In this document: piece by piece, positions 1 through 9,036 of the stretch
Layout: every line of letters starts with the position of its first letter
Position numbering within the stretch: the first letter of the stretch is position 1
From: Deltaproteobacteria bacterium
GTDB lineage: Bacteria > Myxococcota_A > UBA796 > UBA2385
Length of the DNA: 64,000 nt
Direction of reading: 5' to 3'
Assembly: GCA_018401435.1 (NCBI GenBank)
Contig: JAGYJW010000003.1
Location: 185,213-249,212 of the forward strand
The notes under the pieces: model-generated
Seen by the model: the letters and a program-made list of their open reading frames with translations, nothing else
Databases searched by the model: none
What the model was told of the DNA's origin: nothing
Program-made: the position numbers and the translations under genes

Positions 1-1390
1 TGCCCGCCGACCCGCCGCTGGGGGCGGTGCTGTCGCCGTAGCCATCCGAGTCGTCGTCGTTCATGCACGCGGTGCTGGACTCGTTGAAGGCAGCGCCGCG
101 GTAGGTGCGGTTGTTGCTGTCGTCGCAGTCGCCGCTTGGGGCCGATTCAGTGGCTTCTCCGCTGTCGGTGCAGTCGGTGTCGGCGCTGAGCACCGTGCCG
201 GAGTTGGGCCGATGGCCATCGCCGTCCACGTCGATGTAGCAGAGCTCCTGGCTATCGCAGTTCTGGTCGATCTGGTCGCCGACGATCTCGGTGGCAGCAG
301 GGTTCCGACTGCTGTCGTTGTCGTCGCAGTCGGTGGTGGGGTCGGTGCTGGTGCCCTCGAAGGTGTCGTTGCAGTCGGTGTCCACCGACACCCGGGTGTC
401 GCCGCTGGTGTCGAGGTAGCCGTCGTTGTCGGCGTCGTCGTAGCAGGTCTCCAGGCCGTCGCAGTTCTGGTCCACACCGTCGCCGACGATCTCCGTCGCG
501 CCTGGCTTGATGGCGCTGTTGCTGTCGTTGCAGTCGGTGTTGGTGGTGCGGTAGCAGGTGTTGGTGGTGGCACCATCGCTGCAGGTGACCGTGGGGTTGT
601 CGCAGAACAGGCTGCCCGACGAGCTGGAATCGCCGAAGGTGTCTTCGTCAAAATCGAGGTAGTAGCGGGTCTTACCAGAGGCGAGTGTGCTGCTGTCGAG
701 GTCATCTGCGAGGCCGTCACAGTCCTCGTCCGTATTGCTGGCGTCGCAGATCTCTACTGCGCCGGGGTTGATGGCCGCCGCCGCGTCGTTGCAGTCCTGG
801 CCCACCGAAGGCTGTGTGCCCACCACATCCCAGGTGGTCGAGCCGTCATAGCACTCGACATAGGTGTCGCCGTCGTTGTCGACCTCGTTGACGGGCAGGG
901 TGGCCGTGTTGCAGTCGTTGATCTGCCCGTCGCAGATCTCGGTGGCGCCCGGGTAGATGGTGTTTTCGGCGTCGTCGCAGTCAAAGCTGGTGATGCTGCT
1001 GAGGGCGCCGGTTCCGCTCTCCATGCGGTAGCTGCCCTGCATGACCGTGTTGGCGTTGCCTGGGGCCGGCGTCGCCGTGGTCGGGTACTCGAAACAGCAG
1101 ATGTGGGCGCTGTCGCCGTAGAGGTCGGCGTCGCCGTCCCAGATGGCGGTGAAGACGCTGTTGGTCCCCACGCTTGGCGTGCAGGCGGTGGCGCCGTTGT
1201 AGACGCCGTTGACGTTGGCGCCGCCGGTGCCCGTGGTCTTGAGCACGCTGCTGGTGCAGTCCGAGGCCACGGTGGCCCCCACCTTCACCGCGACCACCAC
1301 CCCAAGCAGGGCGGCGGTGAGGGCAGCGGCGATGCGCTTGCGCTGGCTTTGGCGTCGGGGGGCTTCGGGCCTCAGCTTGGGGCTCATCAT
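1..1390 (-). CDS. MopE-like metal-binding repeat protein (partial, runs off left edge)
   Basis: This frame is open from ATGATG at 1390 to the window edge, about 463 codons without a stop. A basic N-terminus is followed by a hydrophobic stretch (about residues 19-37) that reads as a signal anchor or signal peptide. From about residue 135 on there are repeated DCND...PGATEI..D..DQNCDG units, the pattern of the MopE-type putative metal-binding motif found in secreted and surface proteins of Myxococcota and methanotrophs. The start overlaps the stop of the membrane protein gene upstream by 3-4 bases and has a GGAGGA ribosome site inside that gene, so the two are translationally coupled. A secreted, calcium- or copper-binding surface role is inference. 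The C-terminus is missing. Confidence 0.8.
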   Translation of the reverse strand, partial: MMSPKLRPEAPRRQSQRKRIAAALTAALLGVVVAVKVGATVASDCTSSVLKTTGTGGANVNGVYNGATACTPSVGTNSVFTAIWDGDADLYGDSAHICCFEYPTTATPAPGNANTVMQGSYRMESGTGALSSITSFDCDDAENTIYPGATEICDGQINDCNTATLPVNEVDNDGDTYVECYDGSTTWDVVGTQPSVGQDCNDAAAAINPGAVEICDASNTDEDCDGLADDLDSSTLASGKTRYYLDFDEDTFGDSSSSGSLFCDNPTVTCSDGATTNTCYRTTNTDCNDSNSAIKPGATEIVGDGVDQNCDGLETCYDDADNDGYLDTSGDTRVSVDTDCNDTFEGTSTDPTTDCDDNDSSRNPAATEIVGDQIDQNCDSQELCYIDVDGDGHRPNSGTVLSADTDCTDSGEATESAPSGDCDDSNNRTYRGAAFNESSTACMNDDDSDGYGDSTAPSGGSAG

Positions 1391-3051
1391 CTTCCTCCGG
1401 GCACGACCACCTGGACCAGGCACTGGCGGCGGAGCAGCTCAATTTGCTCCCACTCCAACCAGTCCCATTCTGCTACGGACTCGCCCGGGGTGGGAACCAT
1501 GATCGGCTCGTCCGTCTTGTCGTCGATGGGGCGTCGAACGAGGTCAATGACAGCATTGGCGGGCAGGTCGGCCCCATCCACGGGCATCGAAGATGTGACA
1601 GGATGGTACGGCAGCGGCATGGGGACACCGGCCGCTTCACGGGGCGGAATTCGTGCGGTGGACAGCCAGGTGCGCAGGCCGGCACCCTCGATGCGGTCCA
1701 CCCAGATGCCCTTTCCTTTGGCCTGGGGACCCAGGGGGCCCACAGGCACCCACACGTCCCGCTTGCTGTTCTGGAGCAGGGGAGGACGGCTGTTGTTGGC
1801 GAAGCCCTGCTTGTAGGCCGTGCGCACTTCGAGGGGCAGCAGGCCGATGTCGAGCTGCAGCATCAGCTCGCGCCCGGTGTCGGGCAGGATGTCCCGCAAC
1901 CGCGTGGGCCCCGAGGCAAAGACCACATCCCGGGTGGGGCGGGCAAAGGTCAGGCGGCTGACGTGGCGGCCATACCAGACCCAGGCGCACAGGCGGCTGG
2001 CGCGCTCTTTGGCCAGCCGGGCCGCCTCCTTGACGCGCTCGTCCTTGCTGCCGGCCCAGGAGCCCAACACCTCGTGTACGAAGGCCAGGGCCTGGGACAC
2101 GGTGAGCACATCGGGCAGGTCGATGGTGCCCAGCACCACCCAGCGCTCCTGGCCGCTGATGCGGGGATCCTCGTCCATGGGGGCGCCGCAGTCCCAGGAC
2201 ATCGTGTCCTGGCGCTCCAGCCCGTTGAGCACGTCCAGCTCGGCCGTGAACAGGGACACCACGGTGAAGCGCAGGCTGCGTTCGGCCGGGCTGAAGCCCT
2301 GCTGGCAGCGCACACACCACTCGCCCGGAAGGAAGACCTTGTCTTTGCTATAGGTCTGGGCGCAGGGCTCTCCCCACAGCGTGGGGTTCTTGCAGGCCTG
2401 GATCTGGGCGAGGGTGGGGGCCGGGGTGCCCGCCGCTCCTGCCGAGCCCGCCGCGGCCGCCAGCCGCAGCAGCTCATCGACCTGGTGGGGCACGCGGGTG
2501 CGGCGGATGCGGCGCTCGCGCAGGCCCAAGGCCCCCATCACGCCCAGCGCGGCCATCAGCAGCCACTGAAAGACGCTGAGGTGCCCATTCCAGGTTGGCA
2601 GGATGACGGTGCCCTGCAGATAGGCGTTGCCCGGGACCGCCCGCGTCTGGCAGGCGGTGTGGCCCAGGCTGTCATCGACCAGATCCACCAGCTCGACCAG
2701 GTTGCCTGCCAGCGCGTCGGTGCAGAGATTCCCGAATCCCAAGCGCACCACCGGCCCCATGCCCGCCAGGGCGCCCAGCGCAAGCAGGGTGCCCCAGAAG
2801 GCGATGGTCGTGGGCTTGCGGCGGCCGATGATGTAGAACTGCCGACCGACGGCCCAGGCGGTGAGGGCGACGCAGGCCCCCAGCACCACCGTCAGCTCGA
2901 CCGTGGTGGCCGGTCGGCCAGCTGAGGCGCCATAGAGCGTGCGGTAGGCCGCGTACCAGCCCGCACCCGCAACCATCAGCGGCACGGTGCTCTCGAGGGC
3001 GCCTTCGGCGGCGCGCCGGGTGCCGATAAACTGGAGGGGATCGAGGGGCAT
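1387..3051 (-). CDS. Four-helix membrane protein of the CIS operon, function unknown
   Basis: 554 aa, family not recognised. Hydrophobic segments lie at about residues 20-38, 50-69, 82-100 and 158-176, then a basic stretch (RERRIRRTR, about 178-186) suggests that the long C-terminal part is cytoplasmic. Cysteines at 220, 230, 246 and 249 (the last two a CxxC) could bind a metal. The rest is a soluble domain of about 370 residues with no motif I know. It sits 18 bases after the preceding CIS gene and overlaps the MopE-like gene, so it is part of the CIS operon. A role as membrane anchor or assembly platform for the contractile apparatus is a guess from context. Confidence 0.8.
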   Translation of the reverse strand: MPLDPLQFIGTRRAAEGALESTVPLMVAGAGWYAAYRTLYGASAGRPATTVELTVVLGACVALTAWAVGRQFYIIGRRKPTTIAFWGTLLALGALAGMGPVVRLGFGNLCTDALAGNLVELVDLVDDSLGHTACQTRAVPGNAYLQGTVILPTWNGHLSVFQWLLMAALGVMGALGLRERRIRRTRVPHQVDELLRLAAAAGSAGAAGTPAPTLAQIQACKNPTLWGEPCAQTYSKDKVFLPGEWCVRCQQGFSPAERSLRFTVVSLFTAELDVLNGLERQDTMSWDCGAPMDEDPRISGQERWVVLGTIDLPDVLTVSQALAFVHEVLGSWAGSKDERVKEAARLAKERASRLCAWVWYGRHVSRLTFARPTRDVVFASGPTRLRDILPDTGRELMLQLDIGLLPLEVRTAYKQGFANNSRPPLLQNSKRDVWVPVGPLGPQAKGKGIWVDRIEGAGLRTWLSTARIPPREAAGVPMPLPYHPVTSSMPVDGADLPANAVIDLVRRPIDDKTDEPIMVPTPGESVAEWDWLEWEQIELLRRQCLVQVVVPGGR

Positions 3052-3069
3052 CGCGGAGGACCGCCGGGG

Positions 3070-3942
3070 CTACAGGATCTCGGCCGAGTCGAGCACCCGC
3101 TTGTAGGGACCCGCGCCCTCAATCGGGCGGAAGAGCTGGAGCAGCTCCGTGGCCGCGGGCTCGACCGAGCGGGCGAGCTGTCGGTGGAGGGCGGTGAAGG
3201 TGCGCACCCGCTCCTCGGTGGTCATGGTGCGGGTTTCGAGGCTGTGGCGCGCGGCTTGGATGGCCGCGACCGCCATGGTCTGGTAGCGCACCCAGCTCCG
3301 GCCAAAGACCTCGTTGGACCAGACATTGCCCTGGGGCTCGGCCCGCCACACGACCTGCTCGAGGTGGTCGAAGTGGCTGAGGATCTGCAGCACGGCCACA
3401 TGATCGGGGTGCCACACCCGGCGCAGATCCGTGGACCAGTCGCGGCCATTGCCCACGCTCTCGGCCACGGGCAGCAGGTCCGGCCGGTCGGCCTGGTCCA
3501 GGCGCACGAAGCCAAGCTCGACCCCGACCTCTTGTCGGGCGGGCTGCACCCCGGGGAAGGCGTCGAGGTCGTCCCGATAGAGCCGCAGGACCATGACGCC
3601 GCGCACGCGGGCGCCCTTGACGTTGGGCCAGCTGACCGTGAGGCGGTCCCGCACATGCACCAGGAATTTGTTGCCGCTTCGATCCGACACGATGGCCGAA
3701 CCCGGCGTGACCGTGATTCCTGCAGACTCGCCGTCGGGGCGGCGGGAACCTGGGGGGCCATCGGCCGAAAGCTGGCCTTCGATGTCCAGTCCCTTGAGGA
3801 TCAAGCCAGGCGAGCCCGGCCAGAGCAGGTCCATCCAGGCGCCCAGCATCCGATCGGGGAGATCGGCGACGGCGGACAGGCTCTGAAGGTCCAGCACCGC
3901 GCCATCGCGGGGGCGGAACCAGGTGAGGGTTGCGCTCTTCAT
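3070..3942 (-). CDS. CIS baseplate-region protein, function unknown
   Basis: 290 aa. The frame stays open further upstream, but the ATG at 3942 is chosen because it overlaps the stop of the preceding gene in an ATGA, as other junctions in this operon do. The N-terminal part (about 60-170) contains beta-rich sequence including ITVTPGSAIV and a conserved-looking SWPNVKG, followed by a helical C-terminal third. No membrane segment or signal is seen. Position after the wedge genes J and I suggests a structural baseplate or fibre-attachment protein, but the family is not recognised. Confidence 0.7.
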   Translation of the reverse strand: MKSATLTWFRPRDGAVLDLQSLSAVADLPDRMLGAWMDLLWPGSPGLILKGLDIEGQLSADGPPGSRRPDGESAGITVTPGSAIVSDRSGNKFLVHVRDRLTVSWPNVKGARVRGVMVLRLYRDDLDAFPGVQPARQEVGVELGFVRLDQADRPDLLPVAESVGNGRDWSTDLRRVWHPDHVAVLQILSHFDHLEQVVWRAEPQGNVWSNEVFGRSWVRYQTMAVAAIQAARHSLETRTMTTEERVRTFTALHRQLARSVEPAATELLQLFRPIEGAGPYKRVLDSAEIL

Positions 3943-5036
3943 GATTGCTCCGGAACCTCCGCGACGACTCGATAGCACGCCCACGGCGGCAGGAGTCGGG
4001 GGGCCAGCGGGGACAGGGGTCGGCCAGGGGTCCAGCCCACCCGGACATCTTCGCGCACGAGCGGGTAGGAGGGGCGGTCGCGCGGCTGGAAATGTAGGAA
4101 GCCACGCTCGATTCGCAGGTCGGTGGGGGCGGGGCCCCGCGGTGCGCGCCGCTCCCACCAGCCCAGGCTGCGGCAGGCCAGCAGCTCACCGGCCAAGGCG
4201 TGGGCGGGAGCCGGCGGCGCAGCGGCGCGGGCCGGCGGGGCTTCGGGACGGTCGAGATCGAAGAAGGGGCCTGCTTCGCCGGGATCCGCAGGCTCGTCTG
4301 CGAGGCCCGGATCGGTGTCTTCGGCCTCCTCCACCGGCGCGGGGATGGGCGGCTCCTCCAACCACTGCGTCGGCAGCCCCTCGGTGTCCTCTTCGTCCAC
4401 CACGACCAGGGCCGAAGGGGCATCCCGGACGGGGCCGGTGAGGGCCAGGGTGGGGGCGAGCTGCGGGAGGGCGAGGGGGCCGGGGCGCGGCCGCGGGTGC
4501 TCCAAGGCGCCCAGGCGCTCCTCGGGGGCCTCTCGGATCGCGTCGCGCAGCAAGGCCAGGGCCTCGCCCACCTCGCCCCGGCGGCGGTGCCAGGCCGGCA
4601 GCCGCGCCCGCAGCCGCAGCAGGCGGGCGTCATCGCCGCGGTGGACCTCGCCGCTGATGCCATAGGCCTCGACCATGCGCGCCAGCAGGGCCGGCACGGG
4701 GGTCAGCTCGGTCCACAACAGGGCGCGGGCCTGGATCAGCCACTCCGGCAGCGCATAGGCCAGGGACATGCCCTGCAGCAGGGTGGCCGCGCCCTGCAGC
4801 TCGGCCGCCGCGATGGCCTTGAGCATCGCCGGGGGCAGGGTGCGGCCCAGGCGCGTCTGGCGAAAGAGCGTGTGGCCGCGGGGGTTGCGCCGGGCCTGGT
4901 AGGGGTCCGCCTCGGGGTTGGCGTTCAGATCGACCCAGTCCAGCTTGTCGAGCTTGCCGGCGGCCGCCCGCAGGGTCCACTCATAGAGGGCCTCGCGGCT
5001 GAAGGCGGGCAGTCTTGCTGGGGGGGCAGGGGTCAA
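3939..5036 (-). CDS. gpI-like baseplate wedge protein (putative)
   Basis: 365 aa, starting at a TTG that overlaps the stop of the J gene (TTGA). It lies directly after baseplate J, where P2-like tails and CIS clusters encode the gpI wedge partner. The stretch around residues 130-165, with LPAWHRRRGEVGEALALL, resembles the short helix-loop repeat of gpI-family proteins (WHRRKGT followed by a helix). The C-terminal half is acidic and Pro/Ala rich, then ends in a compact basic segment. The assignment rests on this motif and on gene order; sequence similarity cannot be measured here. Confidence 0.55.
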   Translation of the reverse strand: MTPAPPARLPAFSREALYEWTLRAAAGKLDKLDWVDLNANPEADPYQARRNPRGHTLFRQTRLGRTLPPAMLKAIAAAELQGAATLLQGMSLAYALPEWLIQARALLWTELTPVPALLARMVEAYGISGEVHRGDDARLLRLRARLPAWHRRRGEVGEALALLRDAIREAPEERLGALEHPRPRPGPLALPQLAPTLALTGPVRDAPSALVVVDEEDTEGLPTQWLEEPPIPAPVEEAEDTDPGLADEPADPGEAGPFFDLDRPEAPPARAAAPPAPAHALAGELLACRSLGWWERRAPRGPAPTDLRIERGFLHFQPRDRPSYPLVREDVRVGWTPGRPLSPLAPRLLPPWACYRVVAEVPEQS

Positions 5037-7477
5037 CGCACCACCTCGTCAATCTCGACCACAGCTGCGTTCAGAAGCAGCGCCGCCTTGGGAGGACTGC
5101 AGGTCAGGCCGCGGCGATCCGACAGCGGGCCCGCCATCTCCGGCCCTGAAAAGCAGGGCAGGGGAGGGGCGGCCTTGCCTTCGGCCAGGCGCAGCACCAG
5201 CGGGTGCAGGCGGGTGACCTCGGCCTGTTGAATGGTGGGCAGGCGGTGGCGGGTGCGCGAGACCACCGCGTCCACCACCCGCCGGGCGGCGTCCAGCTCG
5301 GCCAGGGTGAGCAGGCGGTCGCTCGGCCCCAGGACCACCGTGAGGGTGTCGGGTCCCGACTGGCCCAGGGCGACCTCGAAGCGCTCCGACTCTGCATCGA
5401 CGGCCCCATCGTCCAGGGGCCAGCAGGCGGTGGACAGCAGGGACCGTTCGGGGTGGCCCCAGCAGCGCACGATCCAGCCGCGGGCGCGCGCGCCCAGCTC
5501 CCGGCGAATCAGCCGCTCCCAGTCCCCGGGCACCACCGGAAGATCTGAGGTTGGCGAGAACATGCGCTCGCGGGCGTCCAGCTCGGACTCCCGTTCAGAG
5601 CCGAACCAGGTGCCTGCAGGGTTGATGCAGTCGTTGAGGTGGGGGCGCTGGCTGGGTGCCTGCTCGACGAAACGAATGGCGCCGGGCTCGACCTCGCCCG
5701 CGGACCCGTCGGTGCGGCGGTACCAGGTGAAGGCGATACTGGTCTCGGGGCGGAAGTCCCGCACATCGCCGTCGGCATCCGGGGCGTTGAAGACCACCTG
5801 CCCCGACGAGCTGTCCAAGCCGATGCCGGCAAAGTCGTCGATGGGGGCCTCGGCACCCACGGCGAAGCGGGCCAGGGGCAGCTTGGCGAGCAGGGCGCGG
5901 CAGCGTTCGCCAATGGGCTGCTGGAGCAGCTTTTCGAGCACATCGGGCCCCACCACGTCCTCTTCGAGCAGGGTCGCGGGCTCGGGCACCGAACGCTCCA
6001 CCACCACATCCCGGCCATCGGGCACCAGGGGCGCGTTGATCACCAGCAGGGCGTTGGGCAGCACAGCCCGGGGCTGCAAGGGCAGCACCAGCAAGATGCC
6101 CTGCTGGTCGGGAGCGGTGGGCAGGTCCAAGGCCTGCACATGGTCGAGGCCCTGGGCGTCGGTGGGCGAAGGCACCGGCAGCGTCCAGGCCTCGCGGATG
6201 TCCACGGGCTGATCGCCCAGGCCGGCGGCATCCACTGGCCAGGCCTCGAAGCGGGCGGCGTCCATGGGACGGTCCCACTGCAGGGCGATGCGCACCTGCT
6301 GACCCAGCCGGGCCTCAGGGGGCAGCTCGGCGTAGACGAAGGCCCGGGGGGTCGTGCTGGCCAGCCGCGCCCAGGCGTTGGCGCTCACCACCGCACGGAT
6401 CCAGTGGGCCGGCTCTGTCGCGGCCGTGGGGGGCTCCAAGCTGCGGGTGACCTGGGGACGCAGGCCCGAAAGGCGGGCGTCCAGGCGGCGCAGGGCCCCC
6501 CAGATGGCGTCCACCACGGGGCCGGGCAGGGGCGAGGCCGTGGGGATCAGCAGCTGGTCGAGGGCCAGGCTGGCGGGCAGGCCCCGGATGAGCAGGGTGC
6601 CGTCTTCGGGGCCGGGCATGGGCTCGGCGCCGCGCAGCCGCAAGGGCAGGCGGGTGCTCTTGATGAAGCGCACCGGAGGGGTCCAGGTGCTGCCTTCGAC
6701 GGGCTCCCAGGGCACCAGCAGATCGCCGCCGGGGGCCACCAGGCCGCCCGCCGCGCGCTCCAGGGCGGCCGCCGGGTTCACCCGGGCCTCGATCACGACC
6801 TCGCTGTCCCCCTGCCGGCGGGCCTGCAGCACCAGCCAGGCGCTGTTGCCCTCGCGCATGCGCTTGATGACGGCTTCCACCCGCTCCAGCAGGGTCTCGG
6901 CCTCGGTCGCGACCAGGCGGTAGTCCACGCGCTCGCGGTCGAATGCCGAGGAGCGTTGGGGGGCGCCCCGGCCCGCGATGGACTGTTCGGCCGGTCCGGC
7001 CGCAGGATTCTGCGGGGCGGTGGCCTCAAAGAGCTGGGTGCCATCCCACCACCACAGGCCATTGACCCGCAGCGGAGAGACGGGCGCGCTGGCTTCGGCC
7101 GGCGCGAATTCGATGGGGTCGCGGGTCTCGGTCTGGGGGGTGAAGAAGCGCCAGTCCGAGGGCTGGTCGCGATCGACCGCAATGTCGCCGGGCTCGCGGG
7201 GATCGACCACCACGACACCCAAGGAGGGCACCGCAGGTTCGAGTCGCGCGCCCACCAGGTGCAGGAATTGCTGCAAGACCGCCAGCGGGTAGCGGTCCAG
7301 CTCGCCGCTGAGCTGTTCGGCCAGCCAGGTGGCCTGCTCCAAGAGCAGCCAGCCGGGGTCCGTGGGATCGGGGTCCGTGCCGGCGAGGCCGGGCATGCGG
7401 TCGGCCAGGCGGTCCTGGACGTCCTGAAGCAGACGCTCACGGTCGAGCCGGAGCGAAGCGGGGGGGGAGAGCTTCAA
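5033..7477 (-). CDS. Baseplate J-like protein of contractile injection system
   Basis: 814 aa. Residues about 20-80 carry the hallmark J/TssF/Afp12 N-terminal pattern: DPGWLLLEQATWLAEQL, then LQQFLHLVGARLEPAVPS. The family forms the wedge ring of the baseplate that surrounds the spike and triggers sheath contraction. Length fits the large CIS version (Afp11/12 class) and not the short P2 gpJ. The start is a TTG overlapping the stop of the gp25 gene (TTGA), so its translation is coupled to gp25, its usual neighbour. Confidence 0.85.
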   Translation of the reverse strand: MKLSPPASLRLDRERLLQDVQDRLADRMPGLAGTDPDPTDPGWLLLEQATWLAEQLSGELDRYPLAVLQQFLHLVGARLEPAVPSLGVVVVDPREPGDIAVDRDQPSDWRFFTPQTETRDPIEFAPAEASAPVSPLRVNGLWWWDGTQLFEATAPQNPAAGPAEQSIAGRGAPQRSSAFDRERVDYRLVATEAETLLERVEAVIKRMREGNSAWLVLQARRQGDSEVVIEARVNPAAALERAAGGLVAPGGDLLVPWEPVEGSTWTPPVRFIKSTRLPLRLRGAEPMPGPEDGTLLIRGLPASLALDQLLIPTASPLPGPVVDAIWGALRRLDARLSGLRPQVTRSLEPPTAATEPAHWIRAVVSANAWARLASTTPRAFVYAELPPEARLGQQVRIALQWDRPMDAARFEAWPVDAAGLGDQPVDIREAWTLPVPSPTDAQGLDHVQALDLPTAPDQQGILLVLPLQPRAVLPNALLVINAPLVPDGRDVVVERSVPEPATLLEEDVVGPDVLEKLLQQPIGERCRALLAKLPLARFAVGAEAPIDDFAGIGLDSSSGQVVFNAPDADGDVRDFRPETSIAFTWYRRTDGSAGEVEPGAIRFVEQAPSQRPHLNDCINPAGTWFGSERESELDARERMFSPTSDLPVVPGDWERLIRRELGARARGWIVRCWGHPERSLLSTACWPLDDGAVDAESERFEVALGQSGPDTLTVVLGPSDRLLTLAELDAARRVVDAVVSRTRHRLPTIQQAEVTRLHPLVLRLAEGKAAPPLPCFSGPEMAGPLSDRRGLTCSPPKAALLLNAAVVEIDEVVR

Positions 7478-7923
7478 GGGGCGCCTCCTGCGGCCTCGTC
7501 GCCGCGGATGGTGGCCTGCAGGTTCAGGTCGCCCTCCTCGCTTCGGAGCGAGAGATCGATCCGCAGAGAGGCTTGCGTCCCGAGCCGCACGAGCGCGCCT
7601 TCGGCCAAGGGAATGGTTCGGTCGGTCTGCCCGGGTCCGGCCCCGAAGGCCGTCACGGCGCTGACCTCGCAGTCGATGACCTGGATGTCGGGTGCCCAGG
7701 TGGCGATGGCGTCGACGATGGCTGCGCGCGCATCTTCGAGCTGTTGCCGGGTGAGGGCAGCCCCCACGAGGCGCGCGAGATCCACCCCGAACTCGGGCCG
7801 CCAGGGCAAGGTGCCCGGACGGGTCTCGAGGATCGCGCGCACACGCGACACAGTCCGTTGGCCACGGGCCGCACGGTAGGCGGCCGCGCCAATTCGGGCG
7901 TCGGGCGGGAGGAGGGGGGCCAT
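7474..7923 (-). CDS. gp25-like baseplate protein
   Basis: 149 aa, the normal size of the gpW/gp25 family (T4 gp25, Afp9, TssE). The family signature ETRPGTLPWRPEFGVDL is at about residues 33-49, followed by helix-rich sequence and a beta-rich C-terminus. Gp25 pins the first sheath ring to the baseplate. It lies 14 bases after the gpD-like gene and overlaps the J gene, which matches the usual hub-gp25-J order of CIS clusters. Confidence 0.9.
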   Translation of the reverse strand: MAPLLPPDARIGAAAYRAARGQRTVSRVRAILETRPGTLPWRPEFGVDLARLVGAALTRQQLEDARAAIVDAIATWAPDIQVIDCEVSAVTAFGAGPGQTDRTIPLAEGALVRLGTQASLRIDLSLRSEEGDLNLQATIRGDEAAGGAP

Positions 7924-7937
7924 GGGCGCTCGGTCGG

Positions 7938-8963
7938 TCAGGGCTTCGGCAGACTATCGGAGAAGAACTCGATTGTGGTGCTCAGCCCATCGGTGACCGA
8001 CCGGGTGTGGGTCACAGCGGAGATCATCCAAGGCCCCATGAAGGGCCACCCCGCGCCTTCGATCTCGACGGTGCCCCCGGGAGCAGCCTTGTCCAGGAAT
8101 GTGCACTTGAGGTTGCCTCCCACGAAGGTCTCGGCCCTTCGTTGGAGCTCCCCGATGGCGCGCTCCTTGACCTCGGACATATCCGAGGCGTGGACCTGCT
8201 CGGGGATCGTCAGCACGGCGGCGCCAAAGCGCTTCTTGCGCACGGCGATGGCGGTGTCGCCCTTGCTGATCTTGTTGAGATCGGACTCCTTGGCCTCGTA
8301 TTCGACCACATCGGGGCCCTTGGTGTAGTCCCGGCCGATGATCTTGGTGCCGGTGACGACATCGACGAGGTCGAAGTCGAAGTCGCCTTCGCGCACCTGC
8401 ACGCCCCAGGTGACCTTGAGGGGAGAGCCCTTGCCCTGGCTGCGCGGCGTGAAGTTGACCGCCTTGCCATCGAAGTAGACGGCGAAGTTGCGTTCCAGGG
8501 CCAGGCGCTTGATGGCGTTGAGCATGTTGTCGCCGATGAACACGACCTCTTCGGCGGTGGCGCTGACCTTCTGGGCCTTGGCCGTGGCTCCGGCCTGCTT
8601 GATCAGCTTCTCGGCGACCTTGTCGCGGGCCAGCTCCAACACCGACGAGATGCGCTGGTTGCGCAGCCGGTGCAGCATCTCCAGGCCAAAGACCGTGACC
8701 TGCAAGCCCGCGTCGCGACCCCGTCGGAAGCTCAGCCGGGTGACGTCGCCCTTGAGCTTGCGCGCCCCGATGGTGCACTCGAAGGGGGCGCCCACCTGCA
8801 GCTTCTTGGCCACATCTGCCGTGTACTTGTCCGGCGGGATGTTGAGGCGGGCCACCAGGGCGTTGAGGGAGTCCAGGGACTCCGAGTGCTCCACCAGGTC
8901 GAGCATGGGCTCGAACAGTGCCTTCTCGCCGTCGATGGAGAGTTCGATGCCCTTGACGGACAT
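7938..8963 (-). CDS. gpD-like tail hub protein
   Basis: 341 aa. The N-terminal part reads as a gpD/gp27 hub domain: VKGIELSIDG, a FECTIGARKLKGDVTRL segment, then QVTVFGLEMLHRLRNQR and the typical GDNMLNAIKRLALERNF region around residues 145-160. This family makes the trimeric hub at the tube-to-spike transition. It lacks a fused gp5/OB spike domain; that domain is encoded separately at 15967-16692, so hub and spike are split here, about 7 kb apart. It is co-transcribed with the Afp7-like gene upstream and gp25 downstream. Confidence 0.85.
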   Translation of the reverse strand: MSVKGIELSIDGEKALFEPMLDLVEHSESLDSLNALVARLNIPPDKYTADVAKKLQVGAPFECTIGARKLKGDVTRLSFRRGRDAGLQVTVFGLEMLHRLRNQRISSVLELARDKVAEKLIKQAGATAKAQKVSATAEEVVFIGDNMLNAIKRLALERNFAVYFDGKAVNFTPRSQGKGSPLKVTWGVQVREGDFDFDLVDVVTGTKIIGRDYTKGPDVVEYEAKESDLNKISKGDTAIAVRKKRFGAAVLTIPEQVHASDMSEVKERAIGELQRRAETFVGGNLKCTFLDKAAPGGTVEIEGAGWPFMGPWMISAVTHTRSVTDGLSTTIEFFSDSLPKP

Positions 8964-9036
8964 GGCAATGACCTGGCTGGAGGGGGAAGGAGGAAGGGGA
9001 CGAAGACCGGTGCGGGCCGCCCCTGGGCAGGTGCCC

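Noticed and set aside
7233..7260. tRNA T-loop-like GGTTCGAGTC
   Set aside because: It lies in the baseplate J gene and no acceptor or anticodon stem surrounds it.
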